This document shows, piece after piece, positions 1 to 12,430 of a stretch of 64,000 bases of DNA; position 1 is the first letter of the stretch, and each line of letters starts with the position of its first letter. Origin of the DNA: Mermis nigrescens (Eukaryota; Nematoda; Enoplea; Mermithida; Mermithidae); the NCBI GenBank assembly GCA_036768485.1, contig JAVLUZ010000339.1, positions 225,001-289,000 of the forward strand. The letters are read 5' to 3'. The translations under genes and the position numbers were made by a program. A model generated the notes under the pieces. That model saw only the letters and a program-made list of their open reading frames with translations. It ran no database searches and had not been told where the DNA came from.

Positions 1-29
1 CCCCCGAATTCCCATGCTATGCTTGTCTG
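1..29 (-). repeat. family A element, terminal fragment
   Basis: The window opens in the end of a family A copy (GAATTCCCATGCTATG, reverse of the family start). The rest lies left of the window. Confidence 0.7.
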
Positions 30-104
30 GTAAACACAGTACTTGAAAAGATGAATCCCAAAATTTTAATATTATTGCTTTCGTCCCAAAAAATAAAGTA
101 GAAA

Positions 105-175
105 AATGTTCTGTCGGCTCAAAATCGCTGCGCAGTACCTACCTGCCTGACCCTTCCTTCAGTTGGAGTAATACA
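105..175 (+). repeat. short dispersed repeat, copy 1
   Basis: GCTCAAAATCGC followed by CAGTACCT and CTGACCC recurs at 8,376-8,456. Nature unknown. Confidence 0.5.
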
Positions 176-183
176 CCTCCTGC

Positions 184-459
184 CATACCTTGAGCGTGGG
201 GGTTTGGGGGTGTACACCTCCCCAGAAACCTAAAAATCCCTCCTACCGGAAACCAAAATACCCTCCCCCCGGGATTCAATTTTTGAAATTTTTTTTCGTT
301 TTTTTCCTTAATTTTTTGGTGCTAATGGATAGTGCTCGATGAGAAACGTTGAAAAATGGTGTGTGTTTTGCCATACTACCTTTTTTAAGCCCATATTTTG
401 ACCTTTGAAAAAATCTTGCACCCTCCACCCATCCAGAGCTTTGGTGCCGCCCACCTATG
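184..459 (-). mobile_element. family B hAT-like MITE
   Basis: A 276-bp copy in reverse orientation, with ends CATACC and CCTATG. It is flanked by CCTCCTGC and CCTCCTAC, a target-site duplication matching at 7 of 8 bases. The family has a central block (GAGCACTATCCATTGGCATC in forward sense) and a C-run/G-run end. Confidence 0.85.
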
Positions 460-715
460 CCTCCTACCCTGTACGTGCACGCATGATGCTTTTCTGCCAA
501 CTCAAGCCGGTGGCGTAAAGAAGGCCGTTTGTTCAAACACGATCAGAAATGTAGTCGCGAGGTAACTTCACTCTCGCATTTCTGAACTTTTTATTTCGTT
601 ATTATTAGATTTACGGGCAGATGAAAAACCTACCTCTCTTCTGGTTGGTCCGCTCCCATCTTCCCGAATTCGACAATAAGTTACGTTTTTAGGCCATTTC
701 TAGGTGGCCAAAAAT

Positions 716-883
716 CAGGCACGTAGCTGGCCCTCCTATTTTGGGGAGACCAACACCAATTTTGGGGGTCTTAAGCCAACAATAGAACAAAATAACGTGT
801 AAAAAGTCCGATTTTTCCGGTTTTTTCTGAATTTCGGGGAGGGTCCGGACCCTCCCATTCCCCCCCCCGCAGATACGTGCTTG
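716..883 (+). mobile_element. family D MITE
   Basis: The ends CAGGCACGTAG and ACGTGCTTG are inverted. The interior has the family's paired GGGG and CCCC tracts and the AAATAACGT motif. No clear target-site duplication. Confidence 0.65.
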
Positions 884-1915
884 CTGATAAATATGGGTCA
901 TTCGCCCCACAGCGAAAATGGCCGACTGCCCGTTCCCAAATTTTGATCCGATGCTTGCATAAGTGTGTGTATGTGTGTGTGCTCGTGACGTGAATCCTCA
1001 CCAGATATTTTCCTTCAGGTTTCGCTGACCGCTCTTAACTTTGTTTTGTTTTTTAAATCGGAATTTATTTAATTATTTATTTATTTTCAATCGAAATTTG
1101 TGTCGACAGGGTTATTTTATAATGATTTTTTCCTAAATTCAACGCTTACGAATTGGCCTAGACTCCGCTGTTTTCTTTCACATATTTGGATGAATTAAAA
1201 AATGCTCAGTGACTTGGGTGTTTGTGAAATTTAACGTCTTCTTTCTTATGAAATTTGATGCTTTCCGGCCTTTTGACAAACTTTCTCTTTTTCGAGAACG
1301 TCAAGGGAAAACTTTAACAGTGGCTCAGATAGCATTTTTGAATATCAATTTTTATTGCTGACTTATTCAAAAAATTTCGCGCCCCAAAAATTTTTCCTAA
1401 TAATTATTTTTCTTCTAAACTATCGTCTTTCCTTGTGATTAAAATAGCCAAACCTTATCATAGTTGAACATTCCAACTTTTCATTCGTTTTTACCGAAGC
1501 TCAAAAAGCTCAATTTTATTCATATCTTAGTCAACAAGCGGCCCATTATCGGCATGTCAAGAGGTAAAATTTTAAAATTCCTGACCAACAAATGTGGGGC
1601 TTATATTCTTTTTGTATTTGCAATTACGAAAAGACTGAATTGATCTATGTGTGTACTAGAAAATTTTTGCAGTAAATGGAATTTTCCGGCTTTTCAGCTT
1701 TTTTACTGATCTTAAGCAAGAAAGCAAAAATTTATTAGTCCGCGTTTGAAAAATGTTACTATTTTCACATGATTTCGGCTCAATTTATTGACGCTCAAGT
1801 GCAAACAAAACGTTGAAAAAATCTTTAGTGCGATTATTTCCACCGAAATTTTGCGAAAATCGATCGAAATGTCTGAAATAGCATGACGTTGCTTGATTAT
1901 CCGACGCTTTACAGG
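884..1915. other. no feature recognised
   Basis: AT-rich unique-looking sequence with a short TGTGTGT run near 965. No exon, repeat family or RNA gene was recognised. Confidence 0.6.
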
Positions 1916-2777
1916 CATACATGATCTTGGGGGGTTAGAGGTTTCTCCTTCAGAAAAATTACCCCCCCTAATTTTTCACCCCCAGTGTTTTTTTAGTATT
2001 CGGCAAAGATTTTTCCCGATGTACAAAGACTTGTAAGTACCGTCTTTGTACATGTACAAAGATTTCCGGGAAGACAAAAACTGTAAAAAAGGGTGCAAAG
2101 TTCTCAAAACATTTTCGGCGCTTCGTGCCGAAATGAGTAATTGTCTGTCCTATATATCTTTGAAATTACAGAATTTGCATTTAGAATGGAAAAATGGCAA
2201 ACTGTCGGCGCTTCGCGCCGTTGTGTGACAATTTTTGGTAATGTTTGGCATCAGAAACCCAGAAATTAGCTAAAATACACTACCAAAGGCCGAAAAACCC
2301 TGCTTTACGACACTGAAATCGCTACTGTACTATATTACAGTACACAAAAATTTGCATGTACAAAATGTACAAAGACTTCTGGGGACCATCTTTGTACATG
2401 TACGGACCTTGTACAAAAAACGCTGCCCCCCTTAAATTCGCGATTTTTCTGAAAGGTCCCAAAAAATTTTTAAAAATCCTTAGAAGCAGTTCTGTTTAAG
2501 CGTTTGTAGCTATCTATTTGCTCAAAAGTGTCAAATTTTCGGCGCTTCGCGCCATATACTCATGCATCGACTATATTTTGTTCAATTTGTTTGACTTTTT
2601 TAATTTGTTTCGAAATTTTTCTCTTGTCTTTTCTGGAAAGATAGAGCATCGTCAAAAACGCCAAAAAACGATGTTTTTGACGCGTACCTACCATTTTTGG
2701 GCCCAATAAAGGCACTTTAAAATTTTCCTCCTCTCCCCTTCCCCACCCCGGCATAATTTTCATGTTGTGCATTTCTG
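1916..2777 (-). mobile_element. family A element carrying an insertion
   Basis: A reverse family A copy starting CATACATGATCTTGG and ending TTGTGCATTTCTG, flanked by TTTACAGG and TTCGCAGG (6 of 8). It is about twice the normal 400 bp because another repeat (2,019-2,418) lies inside. It includes GGCGCTTCGCGCC at 2,540. Confidence 0.7.
2019..2418 (+). repeat. TGTACAAAGA inverted-end repeat nested in family A
   Basis: Both ends carry GTACAAAGACTT with palindromic TCTTTGTACATGTACAAAGA near the left end and CATCTTTGTACATGTAC at the right. Two GGCGCTTCG(C/T)GCC hairpins lie inside. Related fragments occur near 11,705 and 55,100. Confidence 0.6.
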
Positions 2778-3071
2778 TTCGCAGGGATATAGAAAAAACA
2801 CCCTCTAATGTTTTTTATGTATAATTGCAGTTTAAGCAAGTGTTGCTGCATGCTTAGCTTAAATGGCAAAAGTTGCTCTACATTGCCCATACATTTTCAC
2901 GTAGCAGTTACTGGCTGGCTTCTAGGCAAAAAAGTTACACTTCAACTCGCTTTCGAATTTAAAAAAAGGAAGGTGAATACAATCGTAAGTGCATAGCATG
3001 GTCCATCTAAAAATAAAAAGTTTAAGATAGATAAAAAATGTTCGCATTAACGTTACAAAAGCACAAAATTA

Positions 3072-3249
3072 TGAACACCCCACTCAAAGTCGGTCGTCCC
3101 TCCCGGTTCTTGTTATCTTTAGGTGATTTTTGCTATTTTGGCCAGAAAACTGAAATTTCTTTACCCTTCCCCCCTCTTGGCCCTTCCCCTTCCCTCCTCT
3201 CTAAAAATTCCCCTGCCACTCAAAATTTTGAGCCGTTGCGTATGTACCT
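3072..3249 (-). mobile_element. family C MITE, reverse copy
   Basis: CTCAAAGTCGGTCGTCCC at the left and AAAATTTTGAGCCGTT at the right are the reversed ends of family C. No duplication was identified. Confidence 0.6.
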
Positions 3250-3531
3250 GAGCGGTATGCTTCTTTTTTAGATAGAACCTCGCCACGGGCCGCGGCCAAA
3301 AACGACACGTAAGATTGATTTTTTCATCTTTGGCTTTACACCATGTTTACTTGATATCGTAATACATTTTGTTTCTACTATTTAATATTTTAATCATTTT
3401 AAGAATACTCCTTTCTTCATCAAATGAAATTCGGATGAAAATAAGAGTGTTGTGAATACTGTAGAATCGTAAACAGATTATTACTAGAAATCGGAAATTT
3501 ATTTTGTTTCTGTTAATTAAATAGGTGGCAA

Positions 3532-3800
3532 CCACACGTGGATGTGGGGAGTTGGGGGCATGCACCCCACAGAAGGCCAAATACCCCCTAGAAACCGAAA
3601 TACCCCCACAGTATTCAATTTTTGAAATTTTTTACCGCAATTTTTTGATGCTAATGGATAGTGCTCGATGAGAAACGTTGGAAAGTGGTTTTTTCCGCCA
3701 TACCACCATTTTCAGGACAAGTTGTTGACGTTTACAATTGTTTGACCTTTGAAAAATCTTGCATTTCCCCCATCCAGAATTTCGGTGCTGCCCACCTATG
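3532..3800 (-). mobile_element. family B MITE, reverse copy
   Basis: Begins CACACGTGGATGTGGGG and ends CTGCCCACCTATG, with the family's GATGCTAATGGATAGTGCTC core. The flanks do not form a convincing duplication. Confidence 0.75.
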
Positions 3801-4490
3801 GTGCCTATATAACCTTCAGCTTCCTCCATTCTATCGTATTAATCGTAACTTGCGTGTTGTCCGAAAATTTGGACATTTTTATAATCTCAGCAGCAAACAT
3901 CTTTCGTTATTTATTTTTACTAAATGTAAAGTGAATCATCACAGCTATGAATTCATGACTTCAATTATTGTTGCTGCCTCTAGCGAATCCAATATGGATT
4001 CGTTTGTGATTACTTAAACGTCTAATTTGCGATTTTTGTTTTAAAATTGAAGATCCATTCAAAATTAAATACGGGGAAAATGAAACAATTTTAGCTGACG
4101 AAGGAATGTGCGACCTTGGGTGGGGTAGAAACTCGTTTTTTTAACGAAAAACTGATTAAACGATTAAAATTGCATATTTTCTTTCATTCTGTAGAAATTC
4201 GAAATTTTGCTATGGCTACCAGCATTTGGCGGAGGTATCAGCCATTCTGTGAGGTTTAAAGAACTACCATCAAAAAATTAAAATCATTGGTCCAAAAAGC
4301 GTCATGAGAAACTCTGAGCTGTCAACTAATTAATAAAAATATGGAAATTGAAAAATGAAAGCAAAAGGCAGAAAAAGAGCAATGCAAATATGTAAGATCA
4401 TAGAAACCAATACAAATAACTTACAAATCAAATTACGTTCAATATGAATTAATTTTGTCATTCTTAGCGAGCCCATCCATCATACATTTA

Positions 4491-4702
4491 GTAGGGAGAT
4501 CCCTCGCCTAAATTTGGTCGTCCGCCCATCCCCCAAAGTCGGAAAATCTCTGACCCCTTTTTTGGCAAAAACTTGCGTTTCTTGTACGATTTTTATGTTT
4601 TTTTGCCATTTTTGACCAAAATCAGAGCTATTTACCTTCTTGTTCTCTCATAAAATATTGCCTGGGACCCCTTCACCCAAAATTTCGAACCGATTCTGGT
4701 AG
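4491..4702 (-). mobile_element. family C MITE, reverse copy
   Basis: CATACATTTAGTAGGGAG at the left and CCCAAAATTTCGAACCG at the right. Old and diverged. Confidence 0.55.
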
Positions 4703-5636
4703 TTTTTTCGAAATTATCAGTCTTATCGGTTGAAACTAAGTTTAAAATTGACAAGATCAGAAATTCGCATACAAAATTGCATCATGAATGAATGAACGCA
4801 GTTAGTTCGTATGGGAATGGATGGAGACTCCAAAGCAATATACTCTTTTCTCCACTTCTTAATACCGATCTTCCATTCTTAATGTTTTTCCTCAGGTTTT
4901 GGATGTTCTGCATGTTTGCAGATTTTTTTGTAATAACGACTCATAAATATAAACGTATTTAGTTTAATTTTCTGCGTCCAAGGAAATTTACGCACGATAA
5001 ACAGGTATTTTCGGACTTATAATTAACCGTAGATTATTTATCTGCTTATATCCCTCTGAAAATAGCCTAATATTGCGTTATTTTTCGCTTCGAATCTAAT
5101 TGAACCTAAATATCTGGAATAATATAGCATAATTATGTGGAATATGCTATTTTGGTGCGCGGTTCAGTGTTGCAAAAATTGAGTTTTGGTATGTGCAATA
5201 TAGCTGATTAATGAAAAGAAATCAATAAATCCCAGTGTAATATTGCAGTTTGCGACCATATCGTACTTTTCTACATAATTAAATTCTGATGCAACGCTAA
5301 CTTGTTGCATTTCCCGGTTGGACTACGTTTTTGCAACATTGAAAATTCTTTTTCAATCTAGTCGCTTTTTCATCCGGACTAAATTTTTTTGCAACCCAGT
5401 TGCATTGTTCCTATAGCACCTGTGACATATTATATCCGTTTGAATGATTCTGCTTAATATTTGGATTCCTCTTTGACATAAGTTTGAGGATAGAATAGGA
5501 GTTTGCGACTCGGGCTGCTTAATCATAGGCACTGATCCGCTTAGCTTATTTGGGAATAATTTTCGAACATTAGCTGGCAAATCGTGTCAGATGTTCTTCT
5601 CGTGAATTCGCGCGACGCTAAAATTAAACCCGTCTG
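4703..5636. other. no feature recognised
   Basis: AT-rich single-copy-looking sequence. A short open frame on the minus strand (5,353-5,580) has no recognisable product. Confidence 0.5.
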
Positions 5637-6482
5637 ATGGGCGGAAATCGGGACACATGTCAAAAGCAGAAAAAACAGATAAGACAGATTATAACGCGAA
5701 AAAAACTCAACAACGAAATTGAAACTTATTTGCCATGGCGACGGCGGAATATAATAATGAGTGGAATAGAAGGTTGCGAAATTATTTTATCTCAAAGGCT
5801 ATTTCTAGCTGTCATTTTTTGCGCTGATCCGACCGTATTTAGCGATATTTCATCCGAAATGAATGAACGAGTGAATGATCCTTCCTCATTAGCCTGTCAT
5901 AGCGAGCTTATAATAGATGGTTTGCCTGCTAAGAATTCGTGCAACCCCGAATGATGTACGAGTATGTTTCGTATTTTGATTGAAGTGCCCTGGATTATTA
6001 AAGAGGGCTATTATTACTTGTGGTTTATTTTTTGTATAAGAGGTATCGACATTGTTGCTTCTGCGCTCATTGATAAAATTTCGACTTGCTTAACCATTTT
6101 GCCCTATGCATTCAAAAGGTATGCTTGTTTAGAACTTTGCAGCATGTTCGAGATAAAGCTTTCCCCATTTTCCCGCTATCTTAATTGTAGCGGGCGTCAA
6201 ATAACGTTTTGCACCTCCTGCAGTCTTGACGGTGAATATTTTAATTATAAGCAATACATCAGTTTGATCAGCATTAAATTTGGAATTAAATATCGTTTAG
6301 CTGATATTTCGTACGACAACTATTTCGCTCAAAACAGCCTTGAATTGATCAGCTTGGGGTATGAACACAATATATTCACGAATAAATCACTCTTGCTTTC
6401 GAGCTCTTCGAGATCAATTCGCGAATTTTTCGTTAAAATTTCTCGTGAATATCGGCCAAAATCATCATCCGAGATATCTTAA
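5637..6482 (+). pseudogene. unrecognised open frame interrupted by one stop
   Basis: One frame is open for 105 codons from ATG at 5,637 to TGA at 5,952, and again, in the same frame, for 172 codons from ATG at 5,964 to 6,482. Random AT-rich sequence rarely stays open this long. No family, signal peptide or domain was recognised; the second part is rich in Ile, Leu, Ser and Tyr with scattered Cys. None of the window's repeat families is present. It could be a decayed gene, a transposon coding remnant or chance. Confidence 0.25.
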
Positions 6483-7513
6483 ATGTTTTGAGACGGGGAA
6501 AATTAAGTTTTGGAATTATCCAGGCGAAGGATTCCTCAGAAGGCGTCGTCAAATGCATTGAAATTTTTTCAGAACAATTTCCCGCCCAATTCGCCTACTA
6601 CAGCCGGTCAGTCTTAAACTTCAATAGCTTTGGAACAACATAAAAAGGTTTAAAGGTTTTTCTATATTGGTAATCACAGGTGTTTTGACAGGAACGAGTC
6701 TTGCTGCATTGATCGAGAATGTATTGGGCGACTTGTGAGCAACTTCTTGTGTTCATGACCGCCTTCAGTTAGGACATGTTGACTTTCTTAAGAGAAAATG
6801 TGGGGTCGCTCTCCATCAAATGGCGCAAAAGCAATCTAAATCCATGTGCCAGCCAACTATGTCATACTCATATAAAGCTTTCAGCTATCTAGCGATTATC
6901 AATGACATCTCAGCTCCTCTATCGTGAGCCTTCTGAATAACACATTCAATGCGATCACTATTAAATTGATTTTTGTTTTCAAGTTCCCGCCATAATTATT
7001 TACTATTTGAGCCTGAAAAGTATACCAATAAGTTCCAAATTGAATAAGCTTTTTGACGGTTATTTGACACTTGAAAACTTTGATAATAAATGCACGAGTT
7101 TCATCGAAAAATCGGAAAGGATTCTTATTAATCGCATATCCTTTTTGGAATTGCAAGGTGGTGACTGGTGTAGCCTTAAAAGGGTCTGAATGCTTTTCGG
7201 ATTAATGTAGGCTTATTCGAACGTCTTGCTATTCTGAACATTCGGATATAGATTAAAACCTTCGTACTTGACTTGGTTTATATTTAAATGAGGTCGGGTT
7301 GGGTTGGGGCAGTTGATCTAAATTTTTCCTTGCTGACGAATTTGTTCCTAACTTAAATAAGGGTTTTACTTCATGTGCGAATGAAACTCGTTGATATCTA
7401 ATTTCTACTAAGCAATGAAAAAACCAAGAAAAGAATGTACATGCAAAATCAGCGAAATTTAATGCTATAAGGGCTATAAAATAAATGGAATCGGCTACTG
7501 AGTGGTAGTAAGG
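6483..7513. other. no feature recognised
   Basis: No repeat family or exon was recognised in this stretch. Short overlapping open frames near 7,000-7,190 and 7,253-7,540 show no family features. Confidence 0.5.
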
Positions 7514-7521
7514 GTCCTGAG

Positions 7522-7769
7522 CATAGGTGGGCGGCACCAAAGTTCCGGAGGGCGAGGGTGCAAGATTATTTCAAAGGTCAAAAAATGGCCTTAAAAGTTG
7601 TGATATGGCGAAAAAACACCATTTTTCAACGTTTCTCATCGAGCACTATTCATTGGCATCAAAAAATTGCGGAAAAAAACGGAAAAAATTTTCAAAAATT
7701 GAAATCTGGAGGGGTTATTTTGGTTTCTCGGGGGGGAGTGCATACCCCAAACCCCCACGCCCAGGTATG
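7522..7769 (+). mobile_element. family B hAT-like MITE with perfect duplication
   Basis: A 248-bp copy from CATAGGTGGGCGGC to GCCCAGGTATG, flanked on both sides by GTCCTGAG. The exact 8-bp duplication and nTnnnnAn form are typical of hAT transposition. Confidence 0.93.
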
Positions 7770-9334
7770 GTCCTGAGTATGACAAATCAATTAGTGTTCC
7801 TTTCAATTTATTACTCATTTGTTATTCCATAACCTTTTTTAAATATATTTTGTTTTATCGGCATTTCTTAAGTATCGATATTTTTTGTTAGTGTTTTTTA
7901 ATTATTTTGCATTCATTCTAGCTGCGTTTTTAATGCACAAAATGATAAGCAATTACTGAAAAATAGATTGTTGTGACTTTTGTTTTAAAATTGAATTTTC
8001 GTCTATAAGTGAGATAAGTTGCTGTCTCATAAGGAGATGAGTTATGCTTGAAGTTGTTTTTGCTACTGGTGTCCATAGGTGCACAAGGTCTGGGTAAGCA
8101 ATAGGATGAAATCTCAGAAATACAAAACAGTAAATTTACCATTCACGATTTTTTTGTTGTTTAAACGGCCAAAATGGTCAAAACAGCCTATAAAGCGTCT
8201 TTTCGTGGTAATTTCGCATTTTTAAATCATTCATAGTTCATCTTGACTGCGTTATATCACTTTTAATTCTAAAAAATACAGAAATTAATCAATTTTTGGC
8301 GCTTTTTGGTTAAAAAAGTACATAAAAGTACTAAAACTAAATTTGAGTACTAAATTTGACCTCAAAAATTTTGCAAAAAGCGTTCCGTCAGCTCAAAATC
8401 GCCGTACAGTACCTGTCTGGCTGACCCCACACCGGGTGGTAATATTCCCCCTCACCCCCTCCCTATGTGCATGTATGTTGGCGTCCCTATTCATATCTCT
8501 TTCCGCAATCTCACGAATATTTACAGAAAATAAGGAATAAATAAATTTTTCGCATCTCGACGCCTTGCAATTTATTCGAGCTTCTTCGGATCAACGACAC
8601 TTATAATAATAAATTGAAAAACATCGCGGCTTCTGTTTGTTTTTCCACTTTTTTCTTCCTCATTCCCTCGAACGCTCCCGCAGTTTCATATTACAATGCA
8701 TATAATGCCGAAGCCATACCCATAATTTATTATACTGTGTCCTTATCTTACTGTATATATGCGCGGCAGTTGAAAAAATGTTCTGTGCACGTGATACTCC
8801 GGCAACGCTTACTAACAATTTAAAAAAGAATAATGTGTGCGCGGAAGTGAAAGGATAGGCGGTTTTAAATTTCGCATGCTTATTCAACTACACCGTTTTA
8901 TGGTATAAATTTATGCGAAAAAATGCTAAAAATAAAACGGGCCGGTTTGGTTTTTCATTTGATGTCGTTTTTGTTCATCGTTCTCCATTTTCATCGTGTT
9001 AAATCTTTAGTCCGCGCTATAATATATTTTGCTTATTAAGTGTTTGTACTGCTTAGCGGTTATGTGCTCGTTATGAAACGACTATATTACGTTGAGTTTG
9101 ATGACTGTGTCGTATGATTATTTTGTTTTTGTTTATGGTTTTCGTTATTCTTTTTGCATATGAAAATTTATTGCAAATTCATTTAGTAACCGGGAGCCCT
9201 CAGCTATATAGAACGTAAATGGTATTGTATGGAGATTTTTATTTGTTAAAATGTTCCAGACATTCGCCCTGAATCGTGTCCGTCCACCTACTACTATGAA
9301 AAAGTGTCAAATACATTGCGTAAGAATTAGGTGA
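7770..9334. other. mostly unrecognised; short repeat copy 2 inside
   Basis: 8,376-8,456 repeats the motif seen at 105-175. Otherwise AT-rich sequence with no exon or RNA gene recognised. Confidence 0.5.
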
Positions 9335-9342
9335 CCCAGGGC

Positions 9343-9546
9343 CATGCAGGTAACGGCTCGAAATTTTGGGTGGGGTCCCCGGCCGTTTTTAGGGCAGGAT
9401 TAAGTGACCTCCAATTTTTAATCAAAAACGCCAAAAAACACCTAAAACGGTCAAAAATCAATTTTTTCATAAAAATGGGGGTTCACAAATTTTCTGGCTT
9501 TAGGGGGAATGTCGACTTTGGGTGGGAGACCCCTGTTATATGTATG
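9343..9546 (+). mobile_element. family C hAT-like MITE
   Basis: A 204-bp copy from CATGCAGGTAACGGCTCG to ATATGTATG, flanked by CCCAGGGC and CCCAGTGC (7 of 8). Confidence 0.85.
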
Positions 9547-9633
9547 CCCAGTGCTCTTCCAATAGGGAAGGTTTTGGAAGCGTTTGTTGCTTGAAATATT
9601 CGAACTACGTGCATATAATATACTTCTCATCAG

Positions 9634-10047
9634 CAGACATGCACAGCAAGGGAATTCTTGGGGCGGGGATGTGAATTTTTAACGTGCCTTTTTTGGACGC
9701 AAAAATGATGGATACGCGTCAAAAACATCGTTTTTCGGCGTTTATGAAGATGCTCTATCTTTCAAGAGCATAAAAACAGAAAAATTTCGAAAACAATAAA
9801 AAAAGTCGAACAAATTGAACAAAATCTGGTCAAAACATGACTATATGGCACGAAGCGTCGAAAATTTGATTGACACATTTGAGCAAATAGAAAGCTAAAA
9901 TGCCTAAAACATCATATTTTCTCCGAGTTTTTAGTACAATTTTGGAAACTTCCGGAAAATTGCAAATTCTGAGGGGAAGAGTACAAATTTATGCGGGGGT
10001 GAAAATTCTTCTCGGAGGAGTGGAATCCCCAACCAAGATCATGTATA
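9634..10047 (+). mobile_element. family A hAT-like MITE
   Basis: A 414-bp copy beginning CAGACATGCACAGC and ending AGATCATGTATA, flanked by CTCATCAG and CTCATCAA (7 of 8). It includes the AGCATAAAAACAGAAAAATT core and a mutated GCACGAAGCGTC hairpin. Confidence 0.88.
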
Positions 10048-10256
10048 CTCATCAAACTAAAACGCGAACGTGCTGTTTTAACGCCTTGATACCGGAATTT
10101 CACGAATCCTTAACGTTGAAATTAAAATAAATTAAAATTTAAGTCTTAAAAATTTCTTTTTTCGAGTCAGTCTTACTCTTGCATTGTCATTTGCGTATTA
10201 ACTTCCAGTTTTTTCAATTCAAGTTCAGCCTTTTTCCTTGTTTTTTTTTATTGTGA

Positions 10257-10468
10257 CCACGCTTGACCCACCGTTCCGCCAGACCCATCGTCCCGCAAGA
10301 CCCGCCGTCCCACTAGACCCACTTTTTCGTCCCGCTAGACCCACTTTTTCGTCCCGCTAGACCCACCAGAAGTCTCGCTAGACCCATCACGTGCACTAAT
10401 GAGGTGTCCCACTAGACCCACCATTTTGTGACCGTCCCGCTAGTCCCACTGTCTCGGAAGACCCACCC
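10257..10468 (+). repeat. minisatellite, CGTCCCGCTAGACCCAC units
   Basis: About ten imperfect units of 20-27 bp, each with a GTCCCGCTAGACCCAC-like core and variable spacers. No inverted partner array was found nearby, unlike the similar-looking arrays at 18.7 and 41.9 kb. Confidence 0.75.
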
Positions 10469-10469
10469 G

Positions 10470-11670
10470 AAAAAATGAAGACATATATATTACATTTGAA
10501 ATGAAAAATAGTTATCAAGACGCTTAAGTGAATTCTGCAAATTTTTTCGTAATCATTAATTTGAAAGCAAGTTTGAGTATTTCCAAAAGTTCTAGTTCCC
10601 CCACCCCCTTACCCCACAGCTACGCCACTGCCTAAGTAGTAAGAACAAAATGTTTTAGATATAAAGTAAATTTTCAAAATGATACAACGATACTTGTCAA
10701 GAATTCAAAGAGACATATATGTAACACATTCAAGAAAATATATAATGAACCTATTTGCTTGGAAACGAATAATATCTTATTGTATGCCGCCTCTTCTTCC
10801 ATTCTTGGCTCGGTGAGTTTTTCTTGGCTCGCTTATCGTTTTTTGAATCACTTTGTTTTTGCGTATTGCATGCATTTTGACATCAAATGTAGCCCTTTAT
10901 CTCTGCGCCGAGCTAATAATTTTTTGGTTCGATCATTGCATGGTGTACACTTCTCAATACGTTTTTGCTGAAAAAGACTGGTTCTCCATAAAGTATTTGC
11001 ATCTGTCACGCGATCAGCTGTTTTTCTGTCCTAAAAATAAATAATATATGTCCTTTGTTCTAAAAATAGCTATGCTATTCTTAAACAACGCTTGGGCGCC
11101 TAATTTATGCGTTTTTGCGGCGAAATCGGTTGAGATGCGCTTGTCAAAAACAGCGCGGTTTTGAACAATACGTTTTTGTGCGCTAAAATTAGCGAATCAG
11201 TAAAAACGTAACAATAGTTGAACAGCTTTGGCCCGAAATGAAGTCGGGTCTTTTTTCCTTGCCGTCCGAAATGATTCTATTCCATTCATTATTCACCAAC
11301 GATAATTTTATGCATCAATCTCAAATTTTTTTGACAAAATGGTGATATTAAATCGGAAATCCTCGAAGGTCTTCGCTATTTTTTGCAGATAGTAGGTTAG
11401 GTACCAGATTTGAATGCGTAAATAGACTATTATTAACATGTATTCTCATAAGGGTTCTAATGTATATATTTTTTCGTTTTCTGAATGCAGGACGTCCCTG
11501 TTCGTCTCCTGCTTGCGCGTGGCAGCCAGTGTCGAGCAAGATAAATATCGTTTATTAGGAATAGAGTCCCACTTCTTTCAGCGTCCGAGTTCTTTGCATG
11601 CCCCACTTCCTCACTTCCCACTTTCCCCTTTTCATACCACCTCTTTGTCACGTTTTTTGTATTTGGCATA
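10470..11670. other. no gene recognised
   Basis: AT-rich sequence. Around 11,085-11,205 an imperfect inverted pair surrounds GCGTTTTTG motifs, possibly a small decayed element. Confidence 0.45.
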
Positions 11671-11927
11671 GATATTTTCTAATGTTAAAAGACTTCTTGG
11701 GTCCGTTTTTGTATGTGTACAAAGATTTTTGAAAGGCGAAAAATGTGAAAGATCTGAAATTCTAAAAAAGTTTTGGCGTCGAAATACATAATTGTCTGCT
11801 CTGTCTGTCTTAACAATGAGAAAATGTGCGTTTAAAATGGCAAAACTTTCATATTTTATGGCGATTCGCGTTGCTGTGAGAAATTTGTAGTATTTTTTAT
11901 CGTCAGAAATCGAGAATTGGCGGTACT

Positions 11928-12430
11928 CACAGAGTGGGCAGCACCAAAATTCTGGGGGGTGCAAGATTTTTCATAGGTCAAAAAATGGTTTTAAAATGAT
12001 GGTACGGCGGGAAAACGCCATTTTTCAACGTTTCTCATCGAGCACTATCCATTGGCATCAAAAAATTGCGAAAAATTTCAAAAATTGAATTTTGGGGGGG
12101 GTATTTTGGTTTCTGGATAGTATTCAGCCTTCTGGGGGAGTGCATACATACTTGGGCAGCAGAAAATTCTAGGGGGTGCATGTTTTTTTGAAGGTCAAAA
12201 CATTGCCTTAAAAATGGTGGTATGGCGATAAAAAATCCATTTTTCGACGTTTCTCATCTAGCACTATCCACAGGTATATCAAAAAATTGCGGAAAAAACG
12301 GAAAAAATTTCAGAAATTGAATTCTGGGGGTATTTCGATTTCTAGGGGGTATTTTGGTTTCTGTGGGGCGCATACCCCCCTAACCCCACGCCCAGGTGTC
12401 AGTGCATACCCCTAAACACGTCCACGTGTG
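11928..12430 (+). mobile_element. family B host copy, itself interrupted
   Basis: Starts CACAGAGTGGGCAGCACC and ends CCACGTGTG, with exact flanks GCGGTACT on both sides. A second family B copy is inserted at 12,147-12,400. Confidence 0.9.
12147..12400 (+). mobile_element. family B copy nested in family B
   Basis: A 254-bp copy from CATACTTGGGCAGC to GCCCAGGTGTC, flanked by exact AGTGCATA duplications that come from the host element's own end. Confidence 0.92.
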
